Of a stretch of 64,000 nucleotides of DNA, positions 63,809 to 64,000 are shown in pieces (the stretch's first letter is position 1; each line of letters opens with the position of its first letter). The notes beneath the pieces were generated by a model. The model saw only the letters and a program-made list of their open reading frames with translations. It was not told the origin of the DNA and made no database searches. Both the position numbers and the translations under genes were made by a program. This stretch comes from JBEKUY01 sp049514555. GTDB lineage: Bacteria > Acidobacteriota > Terriglobia > Acidiferrales > UBA7541. The stretch is from contig JBEKUY010000006.1 of the NCBI GenBank assembly GCA_049514555.1, forward strand, positions 145,372 to 209,371. The letters are read 5' to 3'.

Positions 63809-64000
63809 GGGGTGACAAATCTAAGTGCCCTATCTGGCGTCGCTTACGAACTAAGAACGCCATTCTTCTCTCAGTTACTAATCAGAGCATAAAGTAGTGA
63901 ACCTTTGTCGGGGTTGCCGCATCTAACGAGGCATGTATGGAAACCCGTATGATGGTCGGATGCTTTCCCCTCAGGCCAAGGAAGCTTTGCGGCGACGCGT
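63809..64000. other. Possible left end of an integrated element
   Basis: The last 192 bases lie inside the element predicted by the tRNA fragment. ATG 63960 opens MLSPQAKEALRRR to the window end, reminiscent of a tyrosine-integrase N-terminus, but 41 bases are too few to call a gene. No other feature was seen. Confidence 0.3.

Overview
The window is GC-rich bacterial chromosome, about 60% G+C by eye apart from one AT-richer patch. The gene content suggests a soil or sediment Acidobacteriota-type genome, possibly from a metagenome assembly. The clues are FG-GAP/ASPIC-UnbV proteins, many TPR and PilZ proteins, an NfeD-slipin pair, an exported glycosidase with phosphorylase and epimerase, and a split dnaE2 mutasome. 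The taxonomy is inferred from gene content only; there is no rRNA in the window.

Layout. 0.2-5.2 kb (minus): a small PD-(D/E)XK-like protein, a Tat-exported ferredoxin-type aldo/keto reductase, a GT39-like membrane protein and a HAD phosphatase, then tRNA-His. 5.4-11.6 kb (plus): a NarL-type two-component pair, a PilZ protein, a propeller lipoprotein and a sodium:solute symporter. 11.7-16.4 kb (minus): a sulfur block with metY-metX, an outer-membrane-like protein and a small frameshifted gene. Each of its three units is preceded by a short Cys/Met-rich leader ORF and an intrinsic terminator. 16.5-27.5 kb (plus): class A PBP, TPR proteins, NfeD, slipin, SPOR protein, lnt and prfB (with the programmed frameshift). 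27.6-33.1 kb (plus): metK, ahcY and a TldD/PmbA pair. 33.2-41.5 kb (minus): an error-prone repair operon (Y-family polymerase and dnaE2) split by an AT-richer two-gene cassette, a TcmP-like protein and a three-cysteine radical SAM protein. 41.7-52.5 kb: small exported, PilZ and RNA-binding proteins, a ROK-like/PIG-L pair, a TPR remnant plus CRTAC1 protein, and msrB. 52.7-57.6 kb (plus): tRNA-Gly, an SmpA-like protein, the glycolytic operon gapA-pgk-tpiA-secG and tRNA-Leu. 57.7-63.6 kb: a microprotein and a beta-mannan utilisation block (clan GH-A glycosidase, GH130 phosphorylase, cellobiose 2-epimerase). 63.76 kb to the end: the 3' half of a tRNA-Arg gene, probably the edge of an integrated element.

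Most interesting are the three tandem leader units at 14.37-16.44 kb. Each leader has a Cys-x-Cys cluster followed by a segment complementary to the 5' arm of its own terminator, which is the layout expected for ribosome-mediated attenuation sensing charged tRNA-Cys (and perhaps tRNA-Met). They precede methionine-synthesis genes, an outer-membrane protein and an unknown small protein, so they may form a local sulfur-starvation regulon. The TcmP/radical-SAM cassette inside the mutasome operon, the structured leader RNA before the Y-family polymerase and the tRNA-Arg fragment also deserve attention. All functions are read from sequence patterns; no database search was run.
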